Source: Welwitschia mirabilis
Lineage: Eukaryota; Gnetophyta; Gnetopsida; Welwitschiales
Direction of reading: 5' to 3'
DNA: 64,000 nucleotides
Assembly: GCA_051453625.1 (NCBI GenBank)
Contig: JBOZIK010000001.1
Coordinates: 234,140,045-234,204,044 of the forward strand
Shown here: positions 22,800 to 35,056 of the stretch, in pieces
Layout of the letters: every line of letters starts with the position of its first letter
How positions within the stretch are numbered: the stretch's first letter is position 1
Translations under genes and position numbers: made by a program
Notes under the pieces: model-generated
What the model was told of the DNA's origin: nothing
Seen by the model: the letters and a program-made list of their open reading frames with translations, nothing else
The model's database searches: none

Positions 22800-24648
22800 T
22801 TTGATCCCATACCTTTCATTGCCCCTTAGAATCCTTACCCTTCATCTTCCTTTTCATATTATTTATCATTTGACTAATATCCTCCATTTTCTTACACTCA
22901 CCAAACCTACTTACCTTCCTTAAAAGATACCCTATTGAGGTTCTTAAAAGGTGTTATCCAAATCTCTTCTAACCTGCTTCAATTCCGTTTACATTCCCTA
23001 GAAGAAATTTTTGATAAAATTGAGAAAAAATATGAGCAACTTCTTCAATAAATAATCCAGATCAGTGCTTAAATCATTATCATTCTCAACCAACAAAAGG
23101 AAGACCTTTCTACATTCCATAAATCTAAGAGCCTAGAAAACTTTGAAAGGCTTGATGGTAGTAAAGCCAATGACACCTAAGTCATATCCTTTAGGAATGA
23201 GGAAGAAACCACTAAGGAAATTTATGAAGACATTAAAAATGCATTAGAAAATAAACAATTATGTTAAGAAGGCTATACTTTAGAGTGGGATTAAACATAT
23301 TAGATGATGAGAAACTAATAGAAAATAAGCAACCATTTGAGGAAGGCTATAACTTTGAGAGTTATGCAACTGAGGATAAATTAATAAATGACATCAATAA
23401 AAAGAATAATATAAAAAAAGAACCTATCTTTCAATCACAACCATTATGACTTATGCAATTGCATGAGGAAGAATCCCCTAGTAATTTTAATGAAAAGAAA
23501 AACATTAGCAAAGAGCCCATACATGATCCATCCTTTGGAAAACCATTTCCTTTTTCTTAATAATCTTTTAATCCAATCATTTCACCTTCATATTTATTTT
23601 CTAAGTAATACCTAAGCCTCCATAAAGGAAATAAACCCTCTTTAAATTTGGAACCATTTTCTAATAATATTCTTAATGAACATTCACCTTTTCAAGTGGT
23701 CTTCAATTTATGTCTGTATCAAAATCATGTCTTTCTTGAGTTGTTAAACAAGTAAAAATAAGCTAATCATTTGACTAATACCCTCCATTTGCTTATACTT
23801 AACAAACCTCCTTACCTTCTTTAGAAGATATTCTATAAATATTCTTATAAGATGCTACCCAAATATCTTCTAACCTGCCTTAATCCCTTTTACATTCTAT
23901 GGAATAAATAGCTAATAAAATCAAGGAAAAATCTAAGCAACTTCTCCAGTGAGTAATCCATACTAATTCTTAAATCATTATCATTCTTAACTAATAAAAT
24001 TAAAACCTTTTTACATTTCATAAACCTAAAAGCCTTGAAGAATTTGAAAGAATTGATGGTAGTAAAATCGATGATACCCATGCCATATTCTTTAGGAATG
24101 AGGAAGAAACCAATGAGGAAATCCATAAGGACGTTAAGTTTAAAAATGCATTAGAGAATAAAAAATTATGTGTAATAAGGCTATACTTTGGAATGGGATT
24201 AAACATATTAGATAATGAGAAATCAATAGAAAATAAGCAACCATTTGAGGAAAACTATAACTTTGAGAGTCATACGACTAGCGATAAATTAATAAACAAC
24301 ATTAATAAAAAGGGTAATATCAAAAAAGAGCCTATATTTCATTCACAACCATTATCACTTGTGTAACCACATGGGGAAGAATCCCTTAGCAACCTTAATG
24401 AAAAGAAGAACATAGCAAAGAACCCATACATGATTCACCCTTTAAAAAACCTTTACCTCTTTCTCAATAATCTTTTGAATCAATCATTTCACCTTCATCT
24501 TTATCTTCTGAGTAAGACCCAAGCCCCCATGAAGAAGATGAATCCTATTTAGATTGGGAACCATTTTATGATAATCTTCTTAATGAACATTCACCTTGTT
24601 AAGTGGTCTTTAATTCATCTTTATCTCAAAATGGTATCTTGCATGAGC
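22800..24648 (+). pseudogene. Element Y gag-like region, tandemly duplicated
   Basis: Two copies of about 870 bp lie head to tail: about 22890-23760 and 23770-24640. Each starts with a segment encoding LKDTLLRFLKG, SLEEI, KIEKKYEQLLQ (first copy), the amphipathic pattern at the end of Athila-type gag. Each goes on with FRNEEET, DIKNALENKQ, then an acidic spacer ending in NEHSPFQVVFN or its counterpart. The similarity of the two copies across their whole length indicates one duplication event within the element, before most of the decay. Neither copy is open. Pol domains were not found anywhere in Y. Confidence 0.68.
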
Positions 24649-24658
24649 NNNNNNNNNN

Positions 24659-26864
24659 TAAACTATTTCTAAATTTAAAAGCATAAATTTTATTTCTTAC
24701 CTTGATGTTCTTACTAATTTTATGGATTCATGCATAAAAATCTGCAAGGATTCTCTCCTAGTTTAAAATGCTTCGCATAATCTTGCCTCATCATCTAATC
24801 TTTGCATTCATCATGATCTTGAGCCTTACACATGTACCACCTTGAAAAATCCCTTTTAAAATTTTTATTTTTATTTTATACTTTTATATTAGATTTTTGT
24901 TTTAATATAGTTTTTTTTTTTAAGCTAGATTTAGTTTAGAAAAAGATAAAAACATTTGTGCTTGATGGCATCTCTCATCTTAAACCACTCAAGCACTACC
25001 ACTTATATAATAATTGCCTTAAACCTTTTCATTTAGGAAATCCTAAATACCACTTATAGCATACAATAAATTACCATCACCTTAAACCTCATCATCCACC
25101 CTTCCATTTTGGCATTACCTCATAAAGCTCACCAATGAGCCTCCCTCCATTCATTTATGAATTCTTAAGATGAGATGATCCTATTTAATAGCCATTAATA
25201 AATACAACATTCATAAGTGATAATCTTATCATTACTAATTAGTTAGAATTTAAGTTTTCTTATACTTTCCAAGAAAAGGTTTTACTTATTTTCAAGTTAT
25301 CTTATTAAAGTTAGCTTCACTTAAGGTCTTCAACCTTGGAAAAGGTGGAATCTACCTTCATATGATGTTTCACGTTTATAAGCATTTATTGGGGATATGA
25401 TTTTCTTGATTAGGCTAATGAGCCAATGATCCTTTCATGTGCATACAAAAAATTATTTAATATAAGAAGAAGCGATCAAAAGAAAATAAAATGTCTCCTC
25501 TTCCAAAAGCACATTATGTCTTGATCAATTAAAACTGGGTTTAGTTAACTGCATTGGGGCTATGGTTGCTCATTGTTAATGTAGCTCTAATGATCTATGT
25601 ATAGCATGTTCAACTACATCAAGGCTATAGATACTTACTAGAAATGCAACACTGACTTCTTCATGGAGCAACATGCTTGATTCTATTGGAAGAAGATCTC
25701 ATAACACTGAATGCTCGATTTGACCTAAATGCTTGAAATAATATATATATGTTATTGTAGAAAAGGTAAAAATGGAAAGAAAATGTGGGATTTGGAGATA
25801 CTTTTATTTTAGCTTTTTTTAACTTATGTAGTCTAGAATTTTCTTACTTTTTAATTTTTTGCAAGTTTACTTAAAGGATATCTTATTTGTTAGACATTGT
25901 GATCCATTTAAATAAACATAAAACTCATACAAATTTCAACAAAGTGGTTACTATTCTAGGTAATTTCGTATTTTGCATTCATATGTGTGTGGATTAGTTT
26001 TCATTTTTCATTTTTATGCTTTACAAATAAAAGCTCTAGTTGTAATGATTTTTCAGCATGTAGTGCAAATTTTCATTCCATTCTTACTCTATTCATTTAT
26101 CATTCAATTCAGCCTGTAACACCAAAAATTACCATGTTAGATGACAAACCATTTCATAAACTTTCATTCACAAAATCCAAAATAGTTAATGCAACAACTA
26201 GTACTTATTGCTGACGCCATGGATTTTTGAGTTTTGATTTCCAAACTCTTGTATAAAATCACTCATCTCATTTATAGTCTTTTCAAATTTTTGGTCACTA
26301 ATAAAATTGTTCAAAAACTAACTGTAATCCATTTCGATCATCACATTTCATATTCACATTCAATCCCATTTTCCTCACATTCACAATAAACCTAATTTGC
26401 AAAATTAGTGATTAATCATTATTTTCCTAAGAGTATCTCATTTTTCGCATTTTCTTATGTGTTTTATTGTATTATTTCCAAATGTTTTCAAGTTTACTAT
26501 AATATTTGGTATTATAGTTTTCTCTAAAGTTTTGAAGTGCTCACATCAAAATAATTTTCTAGCTTATTGTATGAAAATCCATGTAATGTAAAATTTCCTT
26601 TTAAATACTTTCTTGTTCCAAAGTCTTTGTTATACATTTTCTATTTCTTTAACTTCGAGGATCAATTTTTAGTTTTGGTTAGTGGGTATGACATCTATTT
26701 TTCACAAAATTTTTCTGATTTTGATGCTTTATTTGTTAAAAATTGATTGAAGATTTTTGAGAATGTTAGATAAAATACTTGAACATTTTACTTAGATCAT
26801 TTTTTTATGTTCATTATTTCTCTACTAATTTTTGCTAAGAGCCTATCAAAAGTCTAGTTGGGGA
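24659..26864 (+). other. Element Y 3' non-coding region and polypurine tract
   Basis: No pol similarity is seen. About 25530-25760 is similar to 30790-30990 in element A's 3' region (shared AATGTAGCT-TAATGA, TTCAACT--A--AAGGCTATAGA), so A and Y are related. The sequence AGTTGGGGA (26856-26864) directly before the 3' LTR is the probable polypurine tract. Confidence 0.6.
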
Positions 26865-28737
26865 TGTGTTTACATGTAAAAACTAACATTCCATGCAAGT
26901 ATATTTGATCAATTTTGCATAGGTAAAGATATTAAATTAGTTATTTTATCAAAAAAAGATGTCTTCTGCCCTTTTTTAATCATGTTTCATGAAATTATGA
27001 ACTTTTTCATAACATTTTTAGGTTTATTAATGCCTTTTAGAAAACATTATGTAAATTGAAGAAAATCTAAGAGAAAATGCTAGCATCGCTGTCTAGATCA
27101 TCAGTGCTACTAGTTTTTTAAGGTAAGATTACATTCTCATGTTCTTGCATATTTTTGGAAAGTTCATTACATTACACCTATGGATGCAGTTGAATGCTAA
27201 ATCAAGATAAATCTTTACCTTTTATGACACATGATAGATGTGCAAAACAACATGTCATAATAACATGTGGTAATAATGAGGCTAATTACATGTAAGACAT
27301 GTGACATGGAATTCGTTGGCAGCTACATCATTAGTTAAAGGACACGTTATCACCTATCTTGCATTAGAAGATAAATCATCTACTAAGACTGTATATCAAA
27401 ATAATTGTAACCTCCTCCTAATGTAACAGCCCAAAAAGTGTAACCTTCCTTATGTAAATGCCCACTAACTACTACATGCTAAAGGTTCTTAATCCTTTCC
27501 TTCTCTATAAAAGAACCTTAAGTCCTTATTGTAAAGAAATCTTTGGTTGGCAAATGTGATGGAAAGACTGAGTGTTAGGACATCATGGCATTCTAAGCAC
27601 CTCCCTTAAGAGTGGATTTGTTTCATGGTTGGTCGAGGAGTCTATTTAAGTCACCTCCCTTTATTGATATAATGTATCTTTTTAATTTTAATACAAGAGT
27701 GGTTGTTCATTCTTTTATTATTAATGCACATTAATCTGGTATCATTAATCTTTAGGTCAAACTATTTCTTATTTATTAAAGTAGTCGTTCATTATTTGAT
27801 TTCTAGTGCATGTTAATCCAGTACTATTAATCCTTACATGAGACTACATCATCAAGATTCTTAGGACTAAATGAAGTATCTAAGGTTAAATTTCATTTTT
27901 TAGTTACTATTATATTATAAATTTTAAGTGTCCTTATTTTCTATGTTCATGAAGGGCTATGAAGGATTAGGTGACCATTGAATTCATCAACACTCATGTG
28001 GCGAATGAGATTATGTCACCACATTCAAGTCATAATGACTTAATGATCTAAGTTTATGTTTTAGAAATATAGGAATAATGGGAGCAAAGGTAGAATAGTA
28101 GATGAATTAATCTAGACCTTTGAAGGACATTTCTTCCCCTATGTAACCAACCAAATTTCACATCAAATTCTTAAACACTGATTTTATGTTTTGTTTGATT
28201 TTCANNNTAAGTTAGTATTCTTATGTCACTTTTGATAAGTTTACGATACATATATTCCTGTGAAAGAATGATACTAAGTATCCATCTAGTTTTAAATCTA
28301 GTTCATTTCTATATCATGAACACACTGCACCCATATTAGATGAATTAATCTAGACCTTTGAAGGACATTTCTTTCCCTATGTAACCAACCAAATTTCACA
28401 TCAAATTCTTAAACACTGATTTTATGTTTTGTTTGATTTTCATTATAAGTTAGTATTCTTATGTCACTTTTGATAAGTTTACGATACATATATTCCTGTG
28501 AAAGAATGATACTAAGTATCCANNNNNNNNNNNNNNNNNNNNNNNNNNNNNNNNNNNNNNNNNNNNNNNNNNNNNNNNNNNNNNNNNNNNNNNNNNNNNN
28601 NNNNNNNNNNNNNNNNNNNNNNTAAGTTAGTATTCTTATGTCACTTTTGATAAGTTTACGATACATATATTCCTGTGAAAGAATGATACTAAGTATCCAC
28701 CTAGTTTTAAATCTAGTTCATTTCTATATCATGAACA
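26865..28737 (+). repeat. 3' LTR of element Y, with repeated end
   Basis: It begins TGTGTTTACATG just after AGTTGGGGA and aligns with 12633-14015. TATA box at 27506-27514. Its last 230 bp (from GATGAATTAATCTAGACC) occur two to three times almost without change, around 28100-28330, 28337-28522 and 28623-28700, separated by N runs. The first repeat even includes the start of the flanking RNase H sequence. Such near-identity in otherwise decayed DNA points to an assembly duplication. Coding of element A resumes right after 28737. Confidence 0.75.
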
Positions 28738-29130
28738 CACTGCACCCATCATCCAACCATCTAATTGGATATTACCCTTTGAGATTATGTATGATGCTAG
28801 TGATTATGTAGTCGATACTATCTTAGGACAAACAGTGAATGAGAAACTTACCATGATATATTATGCAAGTAAGACATTGAGTAATACCCAAGTCAAGTAC
28901 AGTGTCACTAAAAAAGAGCTTCTTGACATGGTTTTCACTTTAGAGAAATTTAGCTAGTATCAACTTAGTTCTAAGATCATTACTTACATAATTCATTCAG
29001 CCCTTAGATATCTATTTTCTAAGAAGGATTTCAAATCTAGACTGGTTAGATGATCTTATTCCTATAGGAATTTGATTTAGAAATAAAGAATAAAAAGTTT
29101 TGTAATAGTAATGTAGTTTCTGACCATGTT
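28738..29130 (+). pseudogene. Element A RNase H
   Basis: RNase H removes RNA from the RNA:DNA hybrid. The frame opens TAPIIQPSNWILPFEIMYDAS, continuing the P-T-T codons at 12632 to rebuild the family's LTTAPI block across element Y. It runs DASDYVVDTILGQ (first catalytic Asp kept), IYYASKTLSNTQVKYSVTKK with KELLDMVF (catalytic Glu kept), IITYIIHSALRYLFSKK (the Asp of YTDHAALKY is lost). Stops are few, so this is one of the best-preserved parts of A. Confidence 0.88.
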
Positions 29131-30500
29131 TCTCAAATCTCCTAAGATGTTGTGCGTGGCTCTTTTTATTGATGATACTTTTCTAGATGAACATATTTTC
29201 TCCTTCTTAGAGGCCCCTTAGTATGCTAACATTATCAATTACTAAGTCTTTAAAATCTTTCCTTCTCATTGGATCCTTAATGATAGGAAGAAGTTCTTAT
29301 GCTAAGTTAAATATCTCTTTTAAGATAGTTATCTCTTATTCAAATATTGCCTAGACCAAATCATTCGTAGATGTGTTCCTCGATCTAAGATTCATGATAT
29401 CCTTAGACTCTGTCATTCTGAGGTTTGTGGAGAATACTACTCCACTTCTAAAACTGTCGTTAAGATTTTTCAATCTGGTTTTTATTAGCCTTCTATCTTT
29501 TTATTAGCCTTCTATCTTTAAGGACTCTCATCTCTATTACAAAGCCTATAAAATTGCCAAAAGCTTAAAAGCCTTACAAGAAGACATATGATGTTCTTGA
29601 ATCTTAATCTTGTTGTTAAACCATTTGATATGTGGTGTATTAATTTCTAAGGCCCATGTTCCCCTTCTAATGAATACCAATATGTACTTGTTTGTGTTTA
29701 TTATGTTACTAAATAGGTAGAAGCATGTGCATGTAAGAACAATGATGCCCAAATACTAGTGAAGTTCTTTAAGGAAAATGTCTTGACTAGATTTGATTAT
29801 CTTAGAGGTTTGATTAGTGATGGAGGATTACAGTTCTGCAATAGAATATTCAATAAGTTTTTTATCAAGCATGGGGTCACTCACAAAGTTGCTACTTATC
29901 ACCACCTCTAAGATAATAGAAAGTTGAATTTACCAATAGGAAAATCAAGAAGATGTTAAAAAAAGCAGTAAACTCAATAAGAAAAAAATAGTCCTTCAAG
30001 TTAAATGATGTTTTGTAAACTTTTAGAATGACATATCAAACACTATGGGCATGTACCCCGTTAGAGTAGTTTATGGTAAAAGTTGTTATCTACCTACGGA
30101 GTGTGAACATAATTCTTATTAGGCCATTAAAAAATTGAATTTATACTTTAAAGAAGTAGAAAAACAAAGAGCTATTGAACTTAATGAACTAGATGAGCTT
30201 AGGAATAAGGAATATGAAAATATAAAAATCAATAAGGAAAGGATGAAGAGATTCCATGACCTACACATACTTAGGAAAAATTTCAAGAAAGGAGATTCAG
30301 TTTTGGTATATAAATCAATATTGCATTTATTTCCATGGAAGCTAGTCTTTAGATGGATAGGGTTATATACCATTGAAATAGTGTTTCGTAGTGGAGTCTT
30401 TCTCATAGAAAATCCAAAGAGTCATACTCAATTCAACATTAATGGTTATTGCCTTAAACCATTCCATCTAACTTTCCATCTTGTTATGAGTTCATAAGAC
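29131..30500 (+). pseudogene. Element A integrase
   Basis: The N-terminal zinc-binding region reads QIIRRCVPRSKIHDILRLCH then SEVCGEYYSTSKTVVKIFQS. The core begins FDMWCINF (first catalytic Asp changed to Asn), then LVCVYYVTK and VEACACKNNDAQILVKFFKE, followed by LISDGGLQFCN (second Asp kept) and KVEFTNRKIKKMLK (catalytic Glu kept). An open frame at 30135-30497 (120 codons) covers the C-terminal tail: NELDELRNKEYENIKINKER, HILRKNFKKGDSVLVY and LFPWKL. It follows Athila integrase closely. Confidence 0.9.
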
Positions 30501-31640
30501 TCAATGATCCTGAATAATGCTCTTTTTCCTTAACATAATGGTAAAGTGATCTTTTGTCTTTCAAAGCTTAGTTGAAATTTTATAAGTTCTTACTTTTTCG
30601 AGAGTGAATTCTTTGAATTATCGAGTTTGTTTTGTTAAATTTTGTATTCACTAGATATCTCCCATTTGAAATCAAGAAAAAAGGTGATTTTTATTCTTTC
30701 ATGGTGTGTATATATGGAGTAAAGTAAATTAAGAAAAAAATCTTGAAGCTCTTCGCTAGCACATTTGTTATGATCATTTCTATTAGGTTTAATTAACTAC
30801 ATTAGAGCTATGGACTTGCTAGTAATGTAGCTTTAATGAGCCATTTATGGTACATTCAACTGTAGTAAGGCTATAGACATGTACCGACAATGCGACACTG
30901 AATTATTAAAGGACAACATGTTAAATCTATTAGCAGAAAGTACCATAACCTTGAATGCTTAATATGATCAAATTCTTAAAACATGGTTATCCATGGAAGA
31001 AGAAGGAAAATGAAATGAACTTAAGGTGAAATTAGAGAGATCTTTTGTGTGCTTAGTTTAACAAAATTATAACTTGAGATCCTTTAGTCTTTATGAGTTA
31101 GCAAAACTTACTTATTAATACTTTTTTTATTTGGTAAAAATCTAAAAAAGCTATGCAACTAATTACATTAATCAAGTCTTATTTACTCATAGGATGCATG
31201 GTAGGATTTATTATTTCATCATTTCATTCATCATATCATTTCATTTCATCCATGTCCATTTTCATTATTCACTTCAAGCCATATCATCTTGTTTTTCCCT
31301 TTTATGAGAAACCAGTCTATAAACACATTATGTTTTTTTATGATTTAACATTTTTATTAAGGTCTAAATCCAAGGCAAAATTACTTTAAACTATTGATAA
31401 AACTAAGTGATCCAATGGTACACATCTCATCCCATTTCTATAAAAACTATGATTTTAAACTTGATCCTCACCACACCCGCCAGTTTTATGTAACCCTTGT
31501 GACCTTTCTTGCTGTGTCACCTGATCCTCACACCTGTCCTAATAAATAGCAAGTATTATAACCTACCCTCACTAGTGCCATCATTCATTTTTACCTATCC
31601 AATTTTAGTTTTCTCTTCTGGATTTTTCACCACATCCTTT
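30501..31640 (+). other. Element A inter-ORF / 3' region
   Basis: Non-coding sequence after integrase. About 30790-30990 is shared with element Y (25530-25760). A CATTTCAT-rich low-complexity stretch follows at 31200-31260. No further domain recognised. Confidence 0.45.
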
Positions 31641-31830
31641 TTTACTAAAGTCCGTTGGTAACATTTGTTTTAAGTTTAAATTCTGTTTGCTTGTTTGTTT
31701 TATCCATTTTATCAATCCATTTTCATTCTAACTTCCTTACCCTTGTTCTTTATTTTTTTTTCACTTGTTCTTTATTTTTTTTTCACTTATTCTTTTCTTC
31801 CTTTATCATTTCTATTATTTCAAGTTACTA

Positions 31831-32870
31831 TGAGTGGGAGAGAAAGAGCTTTTATTGAGAAAGGAATTTCCTCTTTCTTTCTATTCCTTTATGCATCATA
31901 TTACTTAAATAGGATTGAAGCAAGGAATTAGGGCTATTTATTGAAGAAGGAATGCTGACACTTACTACTTCCACAAAAAGGTTCTAGAATTCTATAAATA
32001 TGCAATAATAAATGATGAAGATCATTGGGTGATTCATTATTCTATTCATCACACTAATTTAGTTGTTTCTTTAAGTGATGTAGAAGCTATACTTGGAATT
32101 AAATACCATGATTTCTTACAATTTGTAATTATCAAATCCCTTAACTTTTATTATGTTATCCTAGATGTTGATTATGCAACTAATAGAGAGGAAGCTTTAC
32201 CTTATAAATATCTTTATAAGAACTAATTAGATATTTTTAAGTTTGTTATCTGTAACATATTTCCTACATCTCATGTGACTAATTCTTATAATAGCCACTT
32301 AGATTTCACGAGAATTATTCATAATAGTAAACTTTTTAACATGTGTAAGTACCTTTGTAGAACTATTGTAGTATCACATGGGCCATAAGAGTAACTGACC
32401 CCTTCCATGCCTGGTTTTTTCTTTGTAGTATTACAAACCTTAGATTTTGAGAGTTGGGATAGATCCTTTATTAAAATCATTATCCCTAAGAGGATAAACC
32501 TAACTAAAGAAGTATAGTAACAAAGATTGAATTCCAAGGGATCTCGTCCTTCTCAAGTTCCTCCTTCTCCCTATTCTCTAACCATCTTAAGAAGAAAGGG
32601 CAAAGAGCCATTGTTGAATCCTTTTATGCCCTGCCTTCTTCATCTTCTCCTTCTCCTTCTACTCCCCTTAACATTTTTCTATCACTTCTAGTGATACATT
32701 CTTAGAGGAAATTCCCAAGTATCAAAAATACTAGATTGGAAAACTTTGAAGCAAGATGAAGAAAATTTCAAAGAAATAAAAGGAGATTTTAAGCAAATAA
32801 GATAACTTAGATAAAAAGCTTAAGAGGATGGTTTCTTATAGAAGATCTTTAAGCTAGTTCTCATTCTCTT
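31831..32870 (+). pseudogene. Element A extra ORF in the env position, function unknown
   Basis: Frames give NADTYYFHKKVLEFYKYAI, NDEDHWVIHYSIHHTNLVVS, LSDVEAILGIKYHDF, then LPYKYLYKN and NIFPTSHVTNSYNSHL, a Pro/Ser-rich stretch near 32550-32690, and a short Lys/Glu-rich coiled-coil-like end (DWKTLKQDEENFKEIKGDFK, about 32730-32790). This layout (globular N-terminal part with V-fS--dIe-iLGI, Pro-rich linker, terminal coiled coil) resembles the putative plant transposon proteins found with LTR elements. In Athila-type elements an ORF downstream of integrase is often called env-like, but I see no membrane protein features that would justify that name. It could also be part of a separate inserted element. 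Several frameshifts are present. Confidence 0.5.
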
Positions 32871-33723
32871 TCTCTATCACATTCTCCTCGTATATTAGGT
32901 TGCATTGTACTTTTTATTTTTTTGCATTAACTCTTGTTGTCATGACTTTTGTGTTTAATGAAAAATCATTTCCAACCTATTGTCTCTATCATTCTTTTTC
33001 ACTGCACTTGGCACATACTATCAGTATTTTTAATTCATTCAGAGTTTTTGAAATGATAAGCTTGGATTCTAAAACTACACTAAGTTGGTACCACCTTCCC
33101 TTATTGACACCATTACCTCATCTCATGCAAGTAGGTCTATCTTTCTTTATAATCTCATTTAGCCCATTCTTAATTATTTCAAATGTAGTATCACTTTTAA
33201 AAATCATAGAAATGGACTATAACAAATCACTTGAACCTCCTCAATTATCATATCTAATTCATCATATCTTTTCACTTTTAATTTTTATTTTTAGCCCACT
33301 TTTTCTGACCATTTCAACTATTACGATAGTCTTTAGTTCAAATTCAATGATTGTTTATTATCTTTAAGAGTTCTTTTTAAATCTTCTTACATTGAGTTTT
33401 CTAGTTTTAGAATGCATTACATAACTGCTTTTCAGCATTTTCCTCTTTAGTTTACATATCTATGCATCATTTATTGGATAGTAAATGAATTATTTTTTCC
33501 TCTTTAATTTGCTATTAATTTTTTCTATCTTTTAAACTTTGAAGACAAACTTTTTTTTGGTTAGAAGGATTAGCATTTTCACCTAGCATTTATTTTTCAT
33601 GCTCTATTCATTTGTCTAAGTGTGGTTTTAGTCTAATTTGGCCAAAATTTTTCCAATTCTTTCCATATTTTCTTTACATACTTAAGTGATTTCATTGAAA
33701 TTTTTACCATGTTAAACAAACTT
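32871..33723 (+). other. Element A 3' non-coding region
   Basis: T-rich sequence with a 155-codon open frame (32900-33367) made mostly of Ser, Leu, Phe and Ile. It lacks a recognisable domain and has the composition of random AT-rich DNA, so I do not call it a gene. No convincing polypurine tract precedes the LTR. Confidence 0.4.
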
Positions 33724-35051
33724 TGACATACTTCAAGCTAAGAAAATAGCAAAAAAAAAAAAAAAAAAAAAAGAACATTTAAANNNNNNNNNNGATAATT
33801 TGAGCCTTATCATGCTTTTGTGCATTTAGTATACTTAGGAGTATTTAAATCTGGTTTTACTAATATTTTATTTTCATACTGTTATTTTATAAATTTCTAG
33901 CAGGATTTGGAGTAGTATGACAGAAGCTAAAGATGCAAATACTTAAGAAGATGATGACATTGATAGACCTAATGGTATAGACCTAACGGTAGCACTAGTT
34001 TCTTTATGCAAAAGCTCTTAGAACTTACATTATGAAGTTGTCTCTAGTTGCTGACTCAGTTGAACCTATCAGTGACTAGATTGAAGGATGCCAAATTTTA
34101 TGCTAATTTCCAAAACCCTAATCCTAATCCTAGTTTCAATATATAAAAGGCCACTTTTGCCTTACTTATCATTATTAAAGGGTAGCAAAATATTATAAGA
34201 GCATATCATGTCTATCTTTTAAGCTACTCATTTAGGAATAAGCTAGCCTTTCAAGTGTAGCATTGCATTTTTTGTAGTGAATTCTATTTTTCTTTGATGT
34301 AGATTTGTTTATTTTATGCAATAAAATTTGGATTTCATTCTTAATGTAATTTCTTAATATCAAGTTTGTATAGTTTACTATACTTGTTATGCTTTAACAG
34401 GGTTGGTGTTCTTTTAGATGAAGGTACTATTATTAATTTTCATTCTTATTCTAGTTTATTAATATCAAGTGTGTATAGTTTTCCATACTTGTTATGCTTA
34501 AATAGGATGGAAGCTCTTTATGCATTTACCATTTTAAGTGAAGTTATAGAGTAATATTTGTTCTTGGATTTCTATAATTTGATATTCTTTGGGACCAAAA
34601 ATCCTACTTAGCATGCTTATGATGTAAGCCATAATAGCTAAGAAGACATAGAGTCTTTACAAAAGCTTAGGTTTCATTGATCACATTTATAGATTCAGAT
34701 CTAAATAAGTTTATTATTATTGAAGATTTTAGTCATTACTAAGGATGTGCATGTCGGTTCTTGTGGTCATGCTTATTTCCTATCTCATAATACTAATTAT
34801 CAACACATCTCTCTCTTATTATTGCTTCAAGAAATCATTTTGTAATAGTTACAGAAGTAGTTTGTGCTAACTTTTCCTATTTTATTCTGCTACATTTATC
34901 CCTTTGGAAGAACGACACTTGGACTATATTACAAATGGAAGTCTTAATTTATTTGGTAAAAGTTGGGTTTGACCACGCAATATCTGTATCCCTAGGATGA
35001 TCTTGCATGTCACTACACATTATTAATAGGTATAAGTATAGTCAAATTTCA
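33724..35051 (+). repeat. 3' LTR of element A
   Basis: It aligns with 2004-3270. A 23-base A-run (33751-33773) corresponds to the shorter A-run of the 5' copy, and a 10-N gap follows. It shares the telo-box/TATA unit, the duplicated block and the end CAAATTTCA (35043-35051). CCATG at 35052-35056 then matches TCATG at 1999-2003 in four of five bases. Element B's RT frame resumes immediately on the minus strand. Confidence 0.85.
34113..34150 (+). promoter_or_regulatory. 3' LTR telo-box and TATA box
   Basis: AAACCCTAA (34113-34121) is followed by CCTAATCC and, 20 bases on, TATAAAAGG (34142-34150). Same arrangement as in the 5' LTR. From here the element could have driven transcription into flanking DNA, in this case antisense to element B. 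Confidence 0.65.
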
Positions 35052-35056
35052 CCATG

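Noticed and set aside
32900-33367. 155-codon open frame, the longest without Ns
   Set aside because: Ser/Leu/Phe/Ile-dominated, no domain, lies in the T-rich 3' region of A. Likely chance.
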